Assembly: GCA_027627225.1 (NCBI GenBank)
Contig: CM051029.1
Span: 8,471,426-8,535,425 of the forward strand
Length of the DNA: 64,000 bases
Reading direction: 5' to 3'
Origin: Congeria kusceri
Taxonomy: Eukaryota > Mollusca > Bivalvia > Myida > Dreissenidae
Below the pieces are notes generated by a model that worked only from the letters and a program-made list of their open reading frames with translations, was not told the origin of the DNA and made no database searches. The stretch's first letter is position 1. Every line of letters starts with the position of its first letter. The position numbers and the translations under genes were made by a program. Shown here one piece after another: positions 59,008 through 64,000 of the stretch.

Positions 59008-59640
59008 ATGTACATGGTTGGTGCCGGGATTGAGGATGTTATAGCGAGCCCTAGTTTTGTTTTCGGGCCGAAAAGCACCGCGTTTTCTACTATCGGTAAA
59101 AATAAGCAATGCAACAAGTGCCACAGACTTCAGCATTCCAGTATTTGTAATCATAAACTCGATCGAAAAACTACACAGTCAGTGACTGTTACATCTACCC
59201 TCAATCCACAAGCAGCAGAATTTAATGCTTCCATTAGACACGGCACTTCCGGTGTTCTACTTCAAGCGGCCACCGATTCCGAGAGCTCGCGTGATAATAT
59301 ATTGACCGAGGATAACAAACTTGTAGATGAGGGCTGTCTTACGGACAAGATGGCGGAATAACTGCGGTTCCCCAAGCAGTGTCAGGAAACCATACATCTC
59401 GCATCATTTTGGTGACTGCAAGACGATGCACCTAGATGTCAAGACCTTCCTTTTGCTTACAGAATACCATGAAGCGATCTCTGTCCAAGTGCTGATTGTC
59501 CCAGTCATATCAACACCGAGGAACAATAGTCTGATTCACGCGGTGAACAAATATGGCCGTCAAATTGAAGTTATGGTACTTAATGTCCGGTCTAGTGAGC
59601 GGCAACAATCCAAAAACAAGAATATAGGTAGATTTTACTT
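59008..59640 (+). pseudogene. Decayed BEL/Pao retroelement: gag knuckle and protease region
   Basis: In one plus frame, a CCHC-like knuckle CNKCHRLQHSSIC (C-x2-C-x4-H-x3-C) is followed by GVLLQAAT, LVDEGCLTDKMAE, a stop at 59359, and RFPKQCQETIHLASFW. In the next frame it continues MHLDVKTFLLL, then EAISVQVLIVPVISTP. The order knuckle, VLLQ-A, L-D-G-C-TDKMA, ETIHLASFG, I-V-ALVVP-I-TP is the gag-protease layout I know for BEL/Pao elements. The protease Asp-Ser-Gly is not intact. At least one stop and one frameshift interrupt it, so it is a relic. Only the segment up to ~59640 is recognisable. Confidence 0.6.
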
Positions 59641-60039
59641 CTAACATGATTTATACGGAGACACGTTGTCATGTTGAGGCTAACATTCGTGTAGTCTTAA
59701 AATCAATTGAAGAAGTTAAAAGTCCGGACAAGCAAAAGGCCTTTCATAGCTTTGTCCTTTAATTTGACATTGACTTTTGACCAACAGATCTTACAAACTG
59801 AATTGCAGCAAAATTATAATTCGGACAGACGGACAAAGCGGCGTTTATATGCTCCGCCATTTCGGGGAGCATAACTACAGGGCACGCAATGAAAGTCAGT
59901 ATTACTCCCATACGGCAAACGAAATTTCATCTGAGAGCTGACAATGAAGAGGGCTGCTTCAAGGAAACGCAGCAAGTTAAAGCGAACGAGAAGCAAGTTC
60001 AAGAAGTCGTGTAGGTGGAGTAGAAAAGGAAGAGCATGA
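59641..60039. other. Gap inside the BEL/Pao relic
   Basis: RT, RNase H and most of integrase, which should span several kb here, are missing. The ~400 bp present hold no recognisable motif, indicating a large internal deletion. Confidence 0.45.
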
Positions 60040-60376
60040 AGCAAAGCAAGTTTGACAAACGCAGTAGCAAGTCCAGAACGCGTCGCAGCAGGTCAAACGG
60101 GATGGGCGCCATTAAAATGGGGACACAGCAAATCACACAACGTTGGAGGCGCAAGTACCTGACGGGTCTTAGGCAACACCACGAGACAACAATACGCTGG
60201 CAATTACCGTGGGTGATAGTTTTCAAATACACGACTAATCCCCAAGGACACTATGGAAACTAGCTTTCGTCCAGCGACTGGTTCCCGGAAACGATGGACT
60301 AATTCGTTCAGCGATTATCAAGACCAGCCAGGGTGTTACAAACAGAGCTCTACCTATAATAAGTACGGCAAAATGA
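60040..60376 (+). pseudogene. Decayed BEL/Pao integrase C-terminus
   Basis: One frame gives RWRRKYLTGLRQHH. After a shift near 60211 the next gives GDSFQIHD, a TAA at 60236-60238, then SPRTLWKLAFVQRLVPGNDG, LIRSAIIKTSQGVTNRAL, ending at a TGA at 60374-60376. The pattern W-(K/R)-EYL-LR, GD-V-I-D, PR-W-L--V, DG-IR-A-V-T--G---RP is the hallmark end of BEL/Pao integrase-containing polyproteins. Together with 59008-59640 it shows that the ends of one element's coding region survive on the plus strand around an internal deletion. No LTRs were found. Confidence 0.6.
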
Positions 60377-61704
60377 GTGTTAGACTAACTGGTTTATTAT
60401 GCAAGCGTAAACTATGGTGAAAACACTGCACTATGAAATAGTGAACGTTTATATTCAGGGTTTATTTAAACAATAATTTAGTGCGTGACATATCGACTGT
60501 GAATTAATTCAGTGAGTGATGTGAGCAATACATGGACTGTACAAATTACCCATAATAATATTCATTACGAATTTAACATGTATTGATTTACTTATATGTT
60601 TGTGTTTACTTGTCTAGTATACGTGTGGGCCCTTAGACTGTTGTATATAACGCGCTTAATTGCACTTCGCGTCATTACGTTCTGTGCATGACGTCACCTC
60701 CGCCCACATATTTATTTTTATGATTAGCCCAGTTATTAAAAGGTATCGTTTTATTCTTTTTTTCCACATACTATCAAATATACATAGTAAATACATCCAT
60801 ATATGGTGTGTTTAGTATTACCTATTCCAAGAAGGCAATGATCGAATGATCCAATAAAAAGCCAAAAATAGCGTGCGTTAAGACCATGTCCTTAGTAAAT
60901 AAGTGTTTCACTTCATGAATGCAAAATAGCTATTTCATTGGATCAAAACGTTGGTTATAGTCTAAGGTATTTAAATAAACAGTTATACATTTTAACGTGT
61001 CAGTTTGAACAATTGAGCTCATTGATAACCGATATTTAGATAAATCATATGACCGCTTAATAATCTGATAATATAATGATAGCGGGACTATTTCAAGACG
61101 GAGATGTACTCCAACACAAGTATTGTTTAGCGTTGAGTACTTAGACGAATTCCGAACTCTACTTGTCAGGTATTACAGAAATTTGAATTGTGAACAATTA
61201 GCAGAACAATTGTGCTTCCGGCATAATGGTAAGTGTATTTACTGCCAGACAGCAATATATTTGTTTGTTTATTTCACACACAGTTGTGACATTTCCTTTA
61301 ACATTGACTATATTTGTATTCAAAGATTCGGATTGCAAGTAAGTTTCGTAAAGTGGTGAATACTAGTGAATTTGATCATTAATATATGTGGTATATGAAC
61401 CAATTTCTTAATTATTGTATAGTTTCAGTATGAATTACCATCGATATAGTAAAAAGTACGTCGGCTTTTTACGCCACTGCAGACAATATACAAACTTTAA
61501 TAAAGGCACTTTTGTTTCAACAATAACACTGCGAAACAAGTTAGAATACAAAATTAAGTGTCTCGTTCGTTGAGAAGTAACGCAGAACAACATAATGAAA
61601 TAATCTGTTATTTGTATAAAATTTCGAAAATATCTATGTTATCCTAACAGATTTATACACAGCCATGGGCGGTAGTGACTCCACAGTATGTGCTTAAGGA
61701 CAAA
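60377..61704. other. AT-rich non-coding stretch
   Basis: No supported gene. A GGTAAGTG donor-like word at 61229 follows a ~50-codon open frame without a matching acceptor; see rejected items. Confidence 0.4.
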
Positions 61705-61706
61705 TA

Positions 61707-63091
61707 CAGTACGCGCCACGCGAAACCCGCAGAATTCGCGCTGTCGATCAATATTTGCGAAGCGACGTCACGAAAGTTCGCGACGATTCGCGAGATATAG
61801 AGGGCGGCCCCATCGCGAGTTTTCGCGACGAATATGTCACGAAATTTCGTCGCGACGAAATTACTCTAGTATATCAACTTTAAGAGTTTTACAGTTTCAT
61901 GATATTTCTACATTGTGTATTGTATAGTGTCTGTTAAATGTAGAAATGTAAATTGTATGACCTTAATATCACTTTTAATTAATGCCATATATATATTATT
62001 ATATATATATTATATATATAATAAAGCACTATTTTTAACAGTATTAGTCTAGAAAAAGCATATGCAGGTCACAATGATTTCATATCGTATATACGTTTAA
62101 GTTAAAACGTACTATTCGGACAAAAATTATTAAACTCCACTTAAAATTATGAATCATGGACTGTTGTTGGAATTAATTGATATCGATTATCGAATATAGT
62201 CATTTAATATTCCAGTAATAGTGAATGTTCGCAACCCTGATGTAGTTACATATAGTCTACATAAGATGAAAGTAACTCGTAATAGTTCATTCAATCTTTA
62301 TATCAAAATACTATAAGTATTTTTGAAGGATGACAACGAATAACCGGTTATCCGATTATTAAGGCGGCAATCCGGTTATAAATGTGATCTTTTGTTATTC
62401 GCGTTTAAAACGCAGGTTTCTGATAAACAAGACATAGATAACAAAAAATATTCATGCTCTTATCGGTGTTAATATCCAACCCGTGGACCGATCAGCAATA
62501 GCTCTCCTTAACTGATCAGCAGTGGTCTTGAAAATGTAGAGGGAGCAACCACCACTTATGTTGTAACTTTCAGATTTTGTTTTTCATTTAGCACTGTATA
62601 ATTATCCATTTAATTGCGTTTGATTTAACTGTTTCTGTTGTTGGTAATGTATAGGGCACGATTAATGATTATTCTTCCTTTTAATATTTTTTATAATTTA
62701 TGAACCGATATATTATAATATAACTTAATTTTTCGTTCCACAAAACTGTCGTTATTGTGTTGTCATAAATGTATGTTTAAATGATGCTGTAAAAAGATAA
62801 TCAGAGTATGACATTTATATAACAATTCCGAAAAGTTCTTTTAAAACGAATTATTAATTGACCGCTAATGAATATTTTGCGTTAAGATGCGCATTTTTAC
62901 TAATTACTTTCTCGTCGCGATTCGTGGCGGGACAAAATCCTTCTCCAAGAAAGTTCGCGAATACGCGCGAATTTTCTTTGCGATAGATATTAGCGAAGAT
63001 TTGTGACATCGCGAGCTAGCGCTCTGCGCATCGCGATAAAGTCGGCTCGTCGCATATCGCGAACTGTGCGGGTTTCGCGTGGCACGTACTG
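61707..63091. mobile_element. Tc1/mariner-type non-autonomous TIR element, 1385 bp
   Basis: 25-bp inverted ends beginning CAGTACG(C/T)GCCACGCGAAAC (61707-61731 and 63067-63091, one mismatch) are each flanked by TA (61705-61706 and 63092-63093). CAGT ends with TA duplication are typical of Tc1/mariner. The outer ~150 bp at each end are packed with TCGCGA words and a palindrome ATTTCGTCGCGACGAAAT near 61845, while the ~1-kb centre is AT-rich with a TA tract at 61986-62022. No transposase ORF is present. It sits ~110 bp before the exon at 63203 and is probably in an intron. Confidence 0.85.
61986..62022. repeat. TA-rich alternating tract
   Basis: Runs of TATATAT broken by TATTAT, inside the Tc1/mariner-type element. 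Confidence 0.8.
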
Positions 63092-63202
63092 TAGTAGTGC
63101 AGCTATGTAAACTATGCCCTTACTTAGCCTGTTTATGTGTTTAATATATTGCATATATATTGAAATACCTCTACCAGAATAGTTAATGTGACATGATTGC
63201 AG

Positions 63203-63763
63203 GGTACCAGTCCGAGCTGTTCTCCAAGTAACTCCTGGACGGCCAATTTACAGTTTTACCCGAATGAAGGTAATGAACATAATGAATCCTCATGCTTTAA
63301 GCATGAGGAGCTTCAGACCAGATTCAAAGAAACTGTGGGAGATGATGAAAAAATTACACGCAGTAAGGTTTATAAATCGTCAGTGGATACATCATGTGGC
63401 AAATTGCCTGTAAAACACCGGTTCATCGTTTTTAAAACAGGTACTTGGTACTATTCAGTAGAAAAAAATAGGCAATTTGTAACCGTTCAACGCGGAAAAA
63501 ATGAAGAACTGGTCAGGGATAAATTTATACATCAAACGCGCACAGATGTGGCTGTGAAAGGTGACTGGCTGGACCAAAGCAATTTAAGCGTTCACGGGCT
63601 AATTGACAGGCTGTATAAAGGAACAGAACTGCGTAAGACATTCGATCCTACGACAAGCAACTGCATACATTTTGTTAAAGATCTATTGCAAGACATTTCA
63701 AAGAAGAAGAATGAACATGAAAACATACCTATGGACGAGCTGACTCGTCAAAGATCCCGGTAA
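63203..63763 (+). CDS. Exon encoding an LRAT/NlpC-P60-like domain
   Basis: A splice acceptor (TGACATGATTGCAG ending at 63202) opens a 186-codon frame that runs to TAA at 63761-63763. After a Ser/Glu/Lys-rich first 70 residues comes KHRFIVFKTGTWYYSVEKN, later DWLDQSN, then TSNCIHFVKDLL. A His near the start of a beta strand and a later NC-x-HFV motif are the catalytic His and Cys blocks of LRAT and PLAAT (H-rev107) proteins, the circularly permuted papain/NlpC-P60 fold. These act as acyltransferases or thiol hydrolases on lipids. Cys in NCIHFV and His in KHRF are both present. Domain length (~110 residues) fits. A donor-like CCCG|GTAAAC overlaps the stop. Upstream exons are not identified. The family call is from motif pattern only. 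Confidence 0.55.
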   Translation, partial: GTSPSCSPSNSWTANLQFYPNEGNEHNESSCFKHEELQTRFKETVGDDEKITRSKVYKSSVDTSCGKLPVKHRFIVFKTGTWYYSVEKNRQFVTVQRGKNEELVRDKFIHQTRTDVAVKGDWLDQSNLSVHGLIDRLYKGTELRKTFDPTTSNCIHFVKDLLQDISKKKNEHENIPMDELTRQRSR

Positions 63764-64000
63764 ACTAAACAAATGGTACAGCACTAACTCAATTATTGAC
63801 GACGAATGAAGTACATTTGTATTTACATGCACGATTGATATTTCTATTGGTTTCGTTACAGAAGTATTTGACTTTTGTGGTTTTCTTGTTTGTATATGTC
63901 ATTATTTTGCAAGTAAAAAAAAGACATGCAAACATCCTGGCCAAGCGTATGTGGACTAATAACACTTGTAATTATTGCTATTATGGTATTTATAATTATC
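63764..64000 (+). other. 3' flank with a possible transmembrane-encoding exon
   Basis: An acceptor-like TTTCGTTACAG ends at 63861. In phase 0 the following sequence is open to the window edge and begins with a typical membrane helix (YLTFVVFLFVYVIIL) followed by basic QVKKRHANILAKR. This would suit the C-terminal anchor of PLAAT-type proteins. However, the donor at the end of 63203-63763 leaves two bases, which puts the helix out of frame, so the link is unproven. Confidence 0.3.

Noticed and set aside
61090..61228. Exon ending in a perfect GGTAAGTG donor
   Set aside because: No acceptor could be placed in a consistent frame, local ATG frames stop quickly, and the phase does not match the exon at 63203.

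Overview
The window is AT-rich animal nuclear DNA. It looks like a bivalve-type mollusc genome: tRNA-headed SINEs with a long shared central domain, repeat blocks built of ~160-bp tandem units like the bivalve 'pearl' elements, a Ty3/Gypsy and a decayed BEL/Pao retroelement, several short terminal-inverted-repeat (TIR) elements, and long ACT/AGT and ATT/AAT trinucleotide arrays. The taxonomic call is inferred from repeat style; no species can be named. Host coding content is very low. Only a few isolated GT-AG-bounded exon candidates are visible, so most of the window is probably intergenic or intronic.

Layout. 1-12.2 kb: dispersed repeats with ~160-bp periodicity (1.7-2.4, 5.8-7.0 and 11.7-12.2 kb) around one convincing small exon (9116-9227). 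15.3-16.8 kb: a full-length tRNA-derived SINE with a 10-bp target duplication, an older SINE relic, and a 33-bp minisatellite that reads as 11-residue repeats. 18.3-24.8 kb: a diverged segmental duplication. One copy carries a PIF/Harbinger-like TIR element with TAA duplications and the other carries a SINE; each copy is the empty site for the other's insertion. 26.6-27.5 kb: another TIR element. 28.3-28.6 kb: a compound microsatellite. 29.7-31.4 kb: a tandem ~590-bp duplication in which one copy keeps an intact 126-nt exon-like segment and the other is decayed. 32.1 kb: a 5'-truncated SINE. 36.2 kb: a small foldback element. 37.0 kb: a possible secreted Cys-rich first exon. 40.3-42.3 kb: a very large ACT array. 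43.6 kb: a GC-rich 95-nt near-perfect hairpin.

47.6-56.7 kb holds the main structure, a complete-ended ~9.1-kb Ty3/Gypsy LTR retrotransposon on the minus strand. It has ~1.23-kb LTRs, a GTAC target duplication at a palindromic site, a tRNA-Leu primer binding site, a polypurine tract, LTR promoter boxes, Gag with a CCHC knuckle, protease, RT, RNase H and integrase. Gag and Pol are joined by a textbook -1 frameshift cassette: a GGGAAAC slippery site two codons before the gag stop, then a stem-loop with pseudoknot potential. A C2H2-zinc-finger ORF sits in the env position. The coding region has about nine stops or frameshifts although the LTRs differ at only about 15 positions.

57-64 kb: a short foldback element, a decayed and internally deleted BEL/Pao retroelement (59.0-60.4 kb), a Tc1/mariner-type TIR element with TA duplications (61.7-63.1 kb), and an exon encoding an LRAT/NlpC-P60-like domain (63.2-63.8 kb). 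All alignments, counts and fold predictions were made by eye.
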